64,000 nt of DNA from Tubiluchus corallicola (Eukaryota > Priapulida > Priapulimorpha > Priapulimorphida > Tubiluchidae): contig JAQGDQ010000252.1 in assembly GCA_030141605.1 (NCBI GenBank), forward strand, positions 1-64,000, in the 5' to 3' direction. Shown piece by piece: positions 1-21,974 of this stretch (within the stretch, counting starts at the first letter, position 1; each line of letters opens with the position of its first letter). A program made the translations under genes and the position numbers. Under the pieces are notes generated by a model. That model saw only the letters and a program-made list of their open reading frames with translations, ran no database searches and had not been told where the DNA came from.

Positions 1-2304
1 AATAATTACACTATTTTCATTGACATGTAATAACATATGCCTGTTGAGTTTGAGGAGAATCCATTAGTATTTAATTTCGGTTGACTTTGTGATGCTAGTT
101 CTTTTTTCCACACTGTCTCTCTTTGTATGTATACTTTGTTTACATTGTTCTTATAATGCTTGTAAGGACCAAGGAGACAAATAAATCATTATTTTGATGT
201 TTGAAGTTTTATTATTATCACATTCAGTACAATAGTAACATTCAACACATAGCTACAAACTAACCAAATTGTTACTTCATGCTGTGATATATGTTTCATA
301 CACTGTCATTACCGTAAAAGAATAATAATTGTACTGCAGTGGGCAAGAGAAGCAAAGGCTTGTATAAGCCCACTAGTAGCTGCCATGTGAACCAGATAAA
401 AGAAAGATCGATATGTGAGCAACAACGAAAAAAAGAACAGAGAGAAAGGTTAGATCACATAAGACCAGAAGAAGGATGTGTTAGTGGAAATAGTAGGAAA
501 AAAAAGACGATAAGTTGTGTGATGTTTACATCGGCTCTAAAAATTAATCATTGGTGTCTTTTTGGCATAATCTGTACTGAGACTGGGGTATGACTGGTGC
601 TATAGGTGTAGAATATTAAGAAGTATCGTATTTAATGAAAATCGTTGCTATTTATTTCTTTTAAAATATTTGAGTTGGCTGAATAGTTCTTAGCTCATCA
701 TTTATGTTATTCCAAAGGCTTTGACCAAAATTTGCAATGAATTGTTATGCCATGTCTGTTGTACAGAAGTTAATGACAAACTCATTCATTCTGGTTGCGT
801 AATGCTGATTATTAAGTTGGACGGGATCATTAAAGAATGTTGAAAAGAGATGATATTTAGTTTTGTACATGTATATAACTGTGTTCATTTGTTTTAAATC
901 GTCAACAATTAAAAATGTTAATAGTTTTGCAACATGTTGAACTCAGATGTTCTCTTTTTCAAAGATTACAAGTGATTTTAAGAAATTTTCTCTGGGTGAC
1001 TCGCAGTTTATTTATGTTAGTTGTATAAGTATGTCTGCAAATGAAACAACACTACGCTATGTGAAGTATGGTAATATTAAAAAATTGTACAAGGATATTA
1101 GATGTAAATTATAAATTAACAAAGCAATTTTTAATCCTACATATGACATTTATACCTTTTGAAATTTTACTTTTGATCATATCTATGTATGGCTTCCAAT
1201 CCCAAGGTGTTCATTTAGAATGATTCTCAAAAGTTTTATTAAATTTCCTGATTTTTAATGATTTCAATGAGGAATTATTAATTTTTATATCACTATTAAT
1301 AATTGGAATTTTCTTGTGTCTTGCTCTAAAAATGATCCAAATAGCATTTTTTGTAATTCGCTGTTACACTATTATACAATTAGATACATGTAAGTTACAT
1401 TACATTAAACAACACATAACCAAAATTGAGTAGGAGAATAAACGAAACCGACTAAAATGCCTAACAAGACATCTTGGCGGAGACAGAACATTCTTCTTTT
1501 CTGCTGCGTAAGGCGTCCGCTGAAAAAACGTTGATAGAAGAAACTGTACGGCGCTGTGTACGCTACTAGCCGAAGTAGGACACTTCTGCTAAAGCACATG
1601 TGCTAAATTTGCGGAAAATTAGTATCGTACAAGTAGGGATGTAGGGCACATAGCTCGCTACCCCCATTTACTTAGTAGAAAACAATTATTTGCCCAAGAG
1701 GTATTGTGAAACGAATCACCTGTCTGTGAAGCGAGACAAAGTAAAAAATGATACTATATCTTGAACAAATGTTGAAATCGCCTAAAAAGCGGGCTTATTT
1801 CACTTCAAAAAGATTAAAATTGAAGGCAGATTTAATATTGGGCGTTCTACTAGCTAGCTCAGAATAAATTTCTTTATTTTATCAGGTGTAAAATAAATTA
1901 TTCACCGTGTATTGACGTTTTTAATTATTATTATAAAATAAACAAAGACAACGGACGCTGCCAGTACGGTTAACGACTCAATTCTTGACCTGTCTCCAGT
2001 GTCCTACTTGGGTAGCCCATGTACGATGCGTTCTACTTGGGCTAGCCCGTGTACGCCAACTGTCCTACTTTGGCTAGTGTCTTACTCGGTTCCCAATATA
2101 AACTGTGGAGACCGTACGTAGAGAGTCTACTTTAGGGGAGGTAAGGCCTTGGGAATTTCGCCGAGTACGCTACGGAGCCTGGTGGCGAAGGCATTTGCAA
2201 GCAAATATAATGTTCATATTTTCAGTTTTGGTCTTGTTAAAACAATTTAATTTTAGTACATACTTTAAAGATCGTGTATTATTATTTATTGAAATTCCAA
2301 TTCC
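1..2304 (+). repeat. Left arm of a giant inverted repeat (palindrome)
   Basis: This arm is the reverse complement of 4029-6369. Coordinates mirror with a constant sum of 6370 over the outer 2 kb; for example 339-593 pairs with 5777-6031 and 1405-1599 with 4771-4965. Only scattered single-base differences were seen by eye, so identity is very high. The arm reaches base 1 of the window, so its true outer border may lie further left. Short open frames inside (84 and 64 codons) start at non-ATG codons in at least one case and resemble nothing I recognise. The mobile element 1546 to about 2095 lies within it. Confidence 0.93.
1546..2095 (-). mobile_element. TIR element copy inside the left arm
   Basis: This is the mirror copy of 4273-4824 and is related to the free-standing element at 9052-9977. 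It carries three roughly 30-bp subrepeats built on CCTACTT-GGCTAG-CCC-TGTACG between about 1995 and 2090. In this arm the inner end runs straight into the flanking sequence and lacks the 22-bp duplication seen in the right arm. Confidence 0.6.
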
Positions 2305-2500
2305 CCATCAGCCATTGATACCCATCACTCTTTCTTCACCCCCATCTGACAGCTATACAGACAAGGCATCTGCTGTCCCTCAGCAGTTGTTCCCGACTTG
2401 CGACACTTCAACCGAGCAATCTATCCCTCCAGCCACCGATTATTCTCATCCAAAACGCAGTCGTCGCCCCCCAAAATATCTTGCTGACTACGTTACCTGA
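2290..2500 (+). pseudogene. Retroelement polyprotein C-terminal tail (fragment)
   Basis: An open frame crosses from the left arm into the spacer and ends at 2500. Its last residues include KRSRRPPKYLADYVT, a basic stretch followed by RPP.YL.DYV. This resembles the extreme C-terminus of Ty3/gypsy-type integrases. The upstream half of the frame (2105-2290) is arm sequence and probably not coding. No reverse transcriptase or integrase core is present in the window. The assignment rests on one short motif, so it is tentative. Confidence 0.4.
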
Positions 2501-4028
2501 ATTTTATCCTTTTTCTTCAGCATTTACATATCAAGTTGTAAGTGTGCCTTTTTGACTTTATAATGTAAGTTACACACAAATTTTGTATTGCGTTTTTGAG
2601 TAACATAATCTGATAATATTACCCTAAATCATTGACTTCATGCTAAGTTCTATTATAGTCGTGCTGTATTTCTTTGGTCATCTGTGTATTACCTCTTTCT
2701 ATATGTAATACTGTGACAGCTATCGTTAATGCACTTATATTCGCATTACTGTACAAGCACATACTGTTTTCATGATAAACAACGTATATTAATGTTGTGC
2801 ACCGCACATCGTAGTTTGCGATAGTTCATAAATTACATTCTATATCGTTTGTATTGTAATTCTAGTTACAAGTTTCACCTTTTGTGTCATATTACATGTA
2901 TACTAAATGTTGTTTGATTTTGTTTCTAGCCATCGGTTAAGAAAAAGGAAAAGAGAAGCCGCGCCAGTATACATGCGTGTTGTTAGTTTTATCAACTTTA
3001 CCCCTTTTGCAAAGTTGCTCTTTTGTTTTCAGCTTCTTTGTTTTTCGGGTTGCGCTCATCTTTCTAGTTATAACCTCGTTGCTTTGCGAGTTACAATAAA
3101 GTTGTTAAATTTATTCTTGTCGTCTTGGTGTTTGAGACAAAGCTGGAACATTCTTTAATTAATGGCGCTGCATGAAGCCAAAAAAGTTTCAGTTTAGACC
3201 ATTGAGGGCAGAAAGAAGTTCCAAGAAAGGCAACAACTAAAAGCACTTGGCTGATCTTGAAAGGTGATCCAGAAATACCTTTAGTTTCGTATCATTTTAC
3301 AAAATACCTACTAGAAGCCCTAAATTCATTATTACATCACTATGTGAAGACTGGATATACGAGTATGTACGGGTTGATTCATGTCTGAATTTCACAAAAA
3401 TTGGTAGCAGTACCCACATCCTGAGTAGCATTACAGTGGGATGATGTTTGGCCCAAATTTTGCATAAAACAAACGTCACACCAACCGTGTAGAAATCTTT
3501 TTACTAAACGTAATTAGTAGACCCCAACCAGTCCCAATGTGAACTCCCCAACTTGCAAGAATACATTGCGAAAACGGTTTTCCATCGTTAACTACATGAT
3601 AATGTGCGAAAATGTCATCTTCACTGCGTTGCCCACATCTACCATCATTAAGATCAACTGCACAGCATTACTAAACTTGCAATGTTGTAAAAATAATAAA
3701 ATTTAATTATACATGTAAAAGGTTTCTCATAAATCAATAACAAAGTTTAAATAAGCAGACTTGCTGTGTTTCGTTGAACAGTTTCAAAACATAGATCGAC
3801 AGATAGCCTAGATAAGTACGCTTTTCGCCCATAGTTGTCTCTTGTTAAACCTCTGTTAATTGTTATATCCAACGTTCTCTCTCGCGTTTTACATTTATGT
3901 TCTCTCTCTAAAGTTGTCTCTCAAGTGGAAGTGCCGCCTAGCGACAGTTTAAAATTATTTTGATAAGTCTATACAGGTCTGTTTTGACATTTAAATTAGT
4001 TTGATATGGTGACAAATATATTTCTAAC
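2501..4028. other. Palindrome spacer, no intact gene
   Basis: This is single-copy sequence between the two arms. The part from 2510 to about 3150 resembles a long terminal repeat. It follows the retroelement-like tail, has an AATAAA near 3097, and ends close to a TGGCGCTG that could be a primer-binding site. No matching second LTR is present, so this is only a suggestion. The rest (3160-4028) is AT-rich with no supported gene. Confidence 0.35.
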
Positions 4029-6369
4029 GGGAATTGGAATTTCAATAAATAATAATACACGATCTTTTTAAAGCATGTACTACAAATTTAAATTGTTTTA
4101 AACTTTTAAGTTAATCTCAAAACTGAAAATATGAACATTATATTTGCAAGCAAATGCCTTCGCCACCAGGCTCCGTAGCGTACTCGGCGAAATTCCTAAG
4201 GCCTTACCTCCCCTAAAGTAGACTCTCTACGTACGGTCTCCACAGTTTATATTGGGAACCGAGTAAGTTTTTGTTGGGAACCGAGTAAGACACTAGCCAA
4301 AGTAGGACAGTTGGCGTACACGGGCTAGCCCAAGTAGAACGCATCGTACATGGGCTACCCAAGTAGGACACTGGAGATAGGTCAAGAATTGAGTCGTTAA
4401 CCGTACTGGCAGCGTCCGTTGTCTTTGTTTATTTTATAATAATAATTAAAAACGTCAATACACGGTGAATAATTTATTTTACACCTGATAAAATAAAGAA
4501 ATTTATTCTGAGCTAGCTAGTAGAACGCCCAATATTAAATCTGCCTTCAATTTTAATCTTTTTGAAGTGAAATAAGCCCGCTTTTTAGGCGATTTCAACA
4601 TTTGTTCAAGATATAGTATCATTTTTTACTTTGTCTCGCTTCACAGACAGGTGATTCGTTTCACAATACCTCTTGGGCAAATAATTGTTTTCTACTAAGT
4701 AAATGGGGGTAGCGAGCTATGTGCCCTACATCCCTACTTGTACGATACTAATTTTCCGCAAATTTAGCACATGTGCTTTAGCAGAAGTGTCCTACTTCGG
4801 CTAGTAGCGTACACAGCGCCCTACAGTTTCTTCTATCAACGTTTTTTCAGCGGACGCCTTACGCGGCAGAAAAGAAGAATGTTCTGTCTCCGCCAAGATG
4901 TCTTGTTAGGCATTTTAGTCGGTTTCGTTTATTCTCCTACTCAATTTTGGTTATGTGTTGTTTAATGTAATGTAACTTACATGTATCTAATTGTATAATA
5001 GTGTAACAGCGAATTACAAAAAATGCTATTTGGATCATTTTTAGAGCAAGACACAAGAAAATTCCAATTATTAATAGTGATATAAAAATTAATAATTCCT
5101 CATTGAAATCATTAAAAATCAGGAAATTTAATAAAACTTTTGAGAATCATTCTAAATGAACACCTTGGGATTGGAAGCCATACATAGATATGATCAAAAG
5201 TAAAATTTCAAAAGGTATAAATGTCATATGTAGGATTAAAAATTGCTTTGTTAATTTATAATTTACATCTAATATCCTTGTACAATTTTTTAATATTACC
5301 ATACTTCACATAGCGTAGTGTTGTTTCATTTGCAGACATACTTATACAACTAACATAAATAAACTGCGAGTCACCCAGAGAAAATTTCTTAAAATCACTT
5401 GTAATCTTTGAAAAAGAGAACATCTGAGTTCAACATGTTGCAAAACTATTAACATTTTTAATTGTTGACGATTTAAAACAAATGAACACAGTTATATACA
5501 TGTACAAAACTAAATATCATCTCTTTTCAACATTCTTTAATGATCCCGTCCAACTTAATAATCAGCATTACGCAACCAGAATGAATGAGTTTGTCATTAA
5601 CTTCTGTACAACAGACATGGCATAACAATTCATTGCAAATTTTGGTCAAAGCCTTTGGAATAACATAAATGATGAGCTAAGAACTATTCAGCCAACTCAA
5701 ATATTTTAAAAGAAATAAATAGCAACGATTTTCATTAAATACGATACTTCTTAATATTCTACACCTATAGCACCAGTCATACCCCAGTCTCAGTACAGAT
5801 TATGCCAAAAAGACACCAATGATTAATTTTTAGAGCCGATGTAAACATCACACAACTTATCGTCTTTTTTTTCCTACTATTTCCACTAACACATCCTTCT
5901 TCTGGTCTTATGTGATCTAACCTTTCTCTCTGTTCTTTTTTTCGTTGTTGCTCACATATCGATCTTTCTTTTATCTGGTTCACATGGCAGCTACTAGTGG
6001 GCTTATACAAGCCTTTGCTTCTCTTGCCCACTGCAGTACAATTATTATTCTTTTACGGTAATGACAGTGTATGAAACATATATCACAGCATGAAGTAACA
6101 ATTTGGTTAGTTTGTAGCTATGTGTTGAATGTTACTATTGTACTGAATGTGATAATAATAAAACTTCAAACATCAAAATAATGATTTATTTGTCTCCTTG
6201 GTCCTTACAAGCATTATAAGAACAATGTAAACAAAGTATACATACAAAGAGAGACAGTGTGGAAAAAAGAACTAGCATCACAAAGTCAACCGAAATTAAA
6301 TACTAATGGATTCTCCTCAAACTCAACAGGCATATGTTATTACATGTCAATGAAAATAGTGTAATTATT
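4029..6369 (-). repeat. Right arm of the giant inverted repeat
   Basis: This is the reverse complement of 1-2304. The two arms differ by a 22-bp local duplication near 4255-4290 (the motif GGGAACCGAGTAAG occurs twice here and once on the left) and by a few substitutions, for example near 1555/4815 and in the 64-codon frame (Q versus R). The outer border falls at 6369, followed by a T-rich tract and unrelated sequence. Confidence 0.93.
4273..4824 (+). mobile_element. 552-bp TIR element nested in the right arm
   Basis: The left end begins GTTGGGAACCGAGTAAG.CACTAGCC and the right end is the inverse of GTAGGGCGCTGTGTACGC.ACTAGCC, so the terminal inverted repeats are imperfect, about 35 bp. Flanks AGTTTTT (4266-4272) and AGTTTCT (4825-4831) look like a 7-bp target duplication with one mismatch. 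There is no coding capacity, so it is probably a non-autonomous DNA transposon. Its relative at 9052-9977 has the same ends. Confidence 0.6.
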
Positions 6370-6489
6370 GTTTTTTTTTCAGAATACAATAGTCTTTTGT
6401 CTGTAAATGCCGACAAAATCAGTGATGTCCCCAACTGAACATGGCAAGCTAGCACTTTTCAAAGAATCTATGTGTGCAGAGATTAAGAT

Positions 6490-6912
6490 CAAGTCAGCTA
6501 GTCGGTCATAATAGTGACTGGCTAGCAAATTAGTCTGTCAGCCAGTCAGCCAGTCATGCAGTCAGTGATCAGCCAGTTAGTCGGTCAGAACAACAGGCAG
6601 ACAGTAAGTAAGTGAGTCAAAAGCAAGCCTGCCAGTTAGCCAACTAGTCAATTATAGCAAAGCAGTCAATAATTAAGTAGGGCAGTCAGACATGGACAAG
6701 ACAGTGAATCAGTTACTCAAACTATCAGTCAGCCAGAAGCTATTGTAACAAACTAGTTAAAAAGGGAAACATAAAGATGCACAAAGCAGTTAGTCAGTTT
6801 CAGTCAACCTTGCTTATTATTGCCTTGCTAGATAGCCAGTTTGGTACAGTTGATGCGTTACTGAGCTGGTTGTTTGACAATCAGTTTGTCAGTCAGTCAG
6901 TCAGTCAGTCAG
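6490..6912. repeat. Degenerate CAGT/CCAGT tetranucleotide tract
   Basis: Imperfect repeats of CAGT, CCAGT and TCGGT fill much of this interval. A pure (CAGT)n run lies at about 6890-6912. The sequence between 6912 and 7460 is AT-rich. It ends near 7330-7365 in AAATAAATAAAATGAAATTGAAATTG, the kind of tail left by a LINE or SINE insertion. Confidence 0.8.
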
Positions 6913-7464
6913 AAATTGATCAGAATAAGTGACAGTTTTTATAGTTCATAAGATTCATGTAACTGAGTTGTCAACTCTGCCACTTAAAACCCACAGATTT
7001 GAATTTTGTATTGAACATGTTGAATCATAATATTCCAGATCGTTATTGATGTTAAAAGTGAAAAGAAATGTTGAAAATAATTTTCAGGTCTAGATAATCA
7101 CTCTCTTAACTTCAAGGAAATATATGGACTAAACCAAAAAGTTGGACAAACAACTAGTTGACAAAAGCTACTATGTTATTCAATCATGCAGTCAGTTAAT
7201 CCTTCACAAAGCTTGTTAGTGAGCATGTCTCACTCACTGTATATGTTAATTTGACAGTTGGTTATCGATGGTAACAATGATCATCCATGCTCAGTATTCT
7301 CAGTATATAATGATATACTATTGATGTGAAATAAATAAAATGAAATTGAAATTGAATTATACCTATAGTTAAAATTTGTCCACTTATATATAATTTGATG
7401 ATGTTGATAATAACAATTATTCTTATTTAAAATTTAATGGATTATGCTGCAAGAGTAGAGCTGT

Positions 7465-8065
7465 TATTAATAGGTTTTTAGTCAAAGGACTCGACCCAAA
7501 TTGCTACTCATCTGGATGTTGCTGTTGTTTCCTCTTTTCTTCTTCTGCTTGAGGCCAGGATATCGAAAGCCTTTAAAAACGCCAAAGCGCCTTCAATTTA
7601 TAGTAGATTGTCATAAAACTTGACACGAATATGCTAGAACAAATCCTGCATTGACCAACAGTGTCAAATTTTCGATCAACGATTTGAAAATCAAGATGGC
7701 GACAATCAAATCATTAACTTTTAAGAAAAAGCGTCAGGCACTGTAATTCACAATAGATCATCATGAAACTTAGAGGAACATATACCGGAATGAATCCACA
7801 TCGAATGACTCTGTTTGATTTTCATTTCACGATTTTGAATTCAAGATAATCTGGTCATAGTATCATTTAAACCAATTTCAAAAAAGCCTAAGATATATAT
7901 ATATATATATATGCCCTGCCAATTAGCAAATAACGGATTGTTGTGAAACTTAACAAGAATGTACTAGAATGAAATCTGCATCAACTGACAGATTCGGATA
8001 TTTCATTTAGTTCAGAATTATTGCAAGTTGCTATCTAGAAGTCTGGCATTTTGTTGCTGACAGTT
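7465..8065 (-). mobile_element. Element with internal ~140-bp tandem repeats, copy 1
   Basis: At least three diverged tandem units contain a CAAGATGGC-type segment, a TCATGAAACTT segment and a GTATACTAGAATGAAT segment. The same units occur at 39.09-39.53, 39.94-40.31 and 58.66-59.34 kb. This copy starts with a GTC.AGGACTC border followed by a GTTGCTGTTG tract, which is the reverse complement of the right border of the copy at 58.66-59.34 kb, so it lies in the opposite orientation. An (AT)n run is present at 7893-7912. No protein is encoded. Confidence 0.6.
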
Positions 8066-8679
8066 AAAATAACTGCAAGAGAAGGTTGTGTGGTAATTAA
8101 TAGTCATTGTTTGATTGTGGATTATCAGTATAAATCAACCAAGCAGTCATACGTTCATTGTCCACTGTCTATATTATAGTGCTAATTTACAACCACAAAA
8201 TTTATATAGCAAAAAGCAACAATTGAAAAATACAATTATGTAAACATTGGTCATTACTGTGATAGTTAAGGCAAGCGGCAATACACGTTTTAGTAAATAC
8301 AACAAATTGTAGTGCGATCTGTTCAACACACAGAGTTAGAAAAGAGTTCAGCATTTACATTATACAGTACTGTATCATTAGTCAGCACTGTTCGTCAGTA
8401 CGTCACTAGTGTGTTAGTTGAAAATCAAAGCAAAGGAAAGCAGAAGAAGAAATCTAAGTTTTCTCGCATTGCTTTTAGTTCCCTGACAACAGCTGACTCA
8501 GTACTGTTTTTCAGGAATTGCCACGTTTTTATTGGTTGTTAGACTATCACTTAATCATTATTTAATTGTCATATCTATAAAGACTATTAATAATAAATTA
8601 AGAAGATGTGCTAGTGGACATAAAGGCATTTAATCTGTTTTTAGTTAGTTAACTTGCTCGTCTTTCCCCAGTGCGTACA

Positions 8680-8890
8680 CTCTATCTATGTACCGGTAGT
8701 ATGTCGCCGTGTACCACCTTTCCATGTACCACACCGAACATGTACACACCGGTACACTGAACCACGGTACGGCAAGGTACAAGGTGGGGCAGTATAAGGT
8801 GAGATGGTATGTGGTGCTGTGCTAAACGGGGATGTGGGCAAGTGCAAACGCCCCCACATAATGTTCTCAAGCACCAGCTATAGTGGGTCA
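8680..8890. repeat. GC-richer tract with GTACC/GGTAC inverted repeats
   Basis: Multiple copies of GTACC, TGTACC, GGTAC and CCACC/GGTGG are arranged with partial dyad symmetry over about 200 bp, in contrast to its AT-rich surroundings. Open frames on the minus strand here are low-complexity and unlike any protein I know. It may be part of a foldback or MITE element. Confidence 0.4.
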
Positions 8891-9051
8891 TTTGGACACC
8901 CCGAATTTATCACTCACAAAATCAAATATTTTACTTATTAAGGTGATAACACGTCCTCTCCATGATTTTTTGGGTAACTCTTTCAATTTGAGTACCTTAT
9001 GAAAAATTGCTTTCTTGGTGTTATGAACAATAATTTCAGACAATATCTACT

Positions 9052-9977
9052 GTTGGGCGCAGAGTAACCCATTAGCGGAAGTAGGACAATTGGCATACAT
9101 GGGCTGGCGCAAGTAGGACGTGTCGTACATGGGCTGCCCAAGTAGGACACTAGAGACAGGTCGCGAATTGAGCTGTTAAGTGTACTGGCACGGTCCATCG
9201 TCCTTGTTTATGTAATAATAATTAAAAACGTCCATACACGTTGAATAATTTATTATACATCTAATAAAATAAAAGAATTTTATTCTGAGCTGGTAGAACG
9301 GACAATATTAAATTTGGCTTCGATATTAATGTTGTTGAAGTGAAATAAACGCACTTTTTAGGCGATTTCAACATTTGTTTAAGGTGTATCATTTTCTATT
9401 TTGTTTCGCTTTATATACAGGTGATCCGTTCGACAAATATATGTTATCTCCTAAGTAAACATTCTAGCGACCTATGTGCCCTACATGGCCTAACGAGCCA
9501 TGTACAACAGTGCCCTACATGTTACAATACTGTTGATATTATTAAAACTAATTGTCTTTGATTTTCCTAAAAAGTTAAAAATTACTTTTTTGTGTTGTGA
9601 AGGCTCAGCATCATCTGTCTTATTTTTAAACTTTCAGTTATTTCTATAATAACTGTGTGCATAATTTCTTTCTTTAAAGCATTAGATACTTAGTTTAATG
9701 TTATGATGATTTTAATGGAGCTAATAATACTGATGATAGTATTGTAAAAAATACATTAATTTTGTAAATTGTCATCCATCATTATTATAAAGTTACTTTT
9801 TCTGTAAAACAAATTTAGTTTTAAGTTTTATTATGTCATTATAATTTTCGATTCCCGACAAAAATCGCCAGGGCCCTATTTGGACTGCCCATGTACGACA
9901 CTGCTTTTCCGCAAATTTAGCACACGCGTTTTACCAGAAGTGTCCTACTTCGGCTAGTGGCTTACTCGGTGCCCTAC
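9052..9977 (+). mobile_element. 926-bp TIR DNA element, free-standing copy
   Basis: The terminal inverted repeats begin GTTGGGCGCAGAGTAA on the left and, inverted, GTAGGGCACCGAGTAAG on the right. Both then run on to a (A/T)TAGC(C/G)GAAGTAGGACA block. The element is flanked by exact 7-bp direct repeats ATCTACT (9045-9051 and 9978-9984). About 540 bp matches the copies in the palindrome arms. The extra ~370 bp lies at about 9535-9890 and is AT-rich. There is no transposase, so it is non-autonomous. Confidence 0.7.
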
Positions 9978-9984
9978 ATCTACT

Positions 9985-11168
9985 AAACATTCAATATTTT
10001 AATAACTTTCAACAATTCTTTGTGAGGTACAACTTTGCAGCTTGTAATGTAAACAAACTATACATGCATGCCACATGTGACTCACTTAGGGCAAACTTAC
10101 TCTCTTTGCATCGCCATTGATAACAGATTTTTGCTTTGTCTTTTGTTTAATAGATAGCAGCAACTGTGGTGCCCTGGCAGTTTTTCACTCCCAGCAAGCA
10201 CAGTAGCACTTTCTGTGTAGTTTTACTCTCATTGCAACTTTCAGTCTCACCACATGGTATACCAGCTCTCATGTCAGCCCTTATTGTAATTACTTTATTT
10301 TTTCTTCATATAGCTGTGCTTTGCTGTAGCTCACTGCAACTCCCCGATGTCGCCGTTCCTTCACTCCTTTTTGTGACAGTTCATCCCACCTAGTTATTAC
10401 CTATAACTGTTAATGCAAATTATATGAAAATAACTAAATAATTAATCAAAATCAAATAATTTGGATACTTGTAATTTGTTTTAAAATCGTTTTATGTTTT
10501 ATAGTCAAGTAAAACATTTGCTCTTCTGTTGTTATTAATTTTAGTTTATATTGTTAAGGACATAAATTAGGAAGAAAGGATGTTTTTAAACCTAAGTGAA
10601 AACTAGTTTCTAAACAAATGATGGCATCTGTTTCAAATGCTGTACAATACATGTATAAAAGTTGTGATGTTTTTTGAGTAAAAAATGCTAGAAGAATTAT
10701 TGGATCAGGTTTACAAATAAATTGTTCAAAAGTGGGCAACTCTTTTATTTTGTAACCATGCAGGGATAAATGATTCAGTCAGCAGCTATTACGTATATTG
10801 TAAATATATGTTGTATACAAAAACAACAACATACTATGACAGAACAATTTATTATATCAAAATATTGCTTAAACAATAAGGAATCCATCATGCCCTCAAA
10901 CCTAGTACATTTTGCACAACCTGCAGTCTTGAGGTATATGATTGATGTATATTAAGGTATATTTCTCAAAACCATTTTTGATCACTAAGTGCATCGTACA
11001 AAAAATAGTTTTTTAATTTGATACTTGAGCATTAGAGGCTGCATTACTAGTTTTCATAACACTGATGCACTTCGAGTGAGTCCGTCATCTGATAACTTTC
11101 AGAGGATTTTTCAGTTATTTAATATCATTTTGCAGTCAAATTCCATTATAGGACATTGTTAATTATAT
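9985..11168. other. Region upstream of GALE
   Basis: No coding exon was recognised here. 10,790-10,980 matches the end of the transposon remnant at 48,120-48,240 (shared ACAGAACAATTTATTATATC and a downstream CCTGCAGTCTTGAGG block). The GALE promoter and 5' untranslated region should lie in the last few hundred bases, but no clear core promoter element could be picked out. Confidence 0.4.
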
Positions 11169-21634
<10,466 letters not shown>

Positions 21635-21968
21635 AAGTGGTCAATATAGACATTTTACTACCGTACCATGCAATGTAACATATGTGATACAGTTGTTTTA
21701 TTGTAGTGCTCCAAGGTCCACCTTGTGCCTTGTAGAATTGTATATGTCTAATTAGCTTTATCAGGGTGCATTTTTCTATTTTTATTGTTTTAACTATTAC
21801 TCTAAGGCTTTTACAGGGATTTTTGTAACATGAGCACAGAAATTAGTGACAGAGTTTTTAATTGTACTTTTTTAAAAAAAAAACATAGTTTTTATATTCT
21901 AGAAGCAGCAAAACCTATTTGCTTGTATGCGCGTTTGTTTATTTTAGCAGACATTTTTATTACAGGCA

Positions 21969-21974
21969 AATAAA
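21969..21974 (+). terminator. Candidate GALE polyadenylation signal
   Basis: AATAAA lies 335 bases after the GALE stop codon. A second candidate, GGAATAAAAAC, lies near 22,488. The actual cleavage site cannot be chosen from sequence alone. Confidence 0.4.

Noticed and set aside
339-593. 84-codon open frame, repeated at 5777-6031
   Set aside because: It begins at GTG, resembles no protein I know, and is duplicated only because it lies in the palindrome arms.
1405-1599. 64-codon open frame, repeated at 4771-4965
   Set aside because: It overlaps the end of a non-coding TIR element, and the two copies carry an amino-acid change with no sign of conservation.
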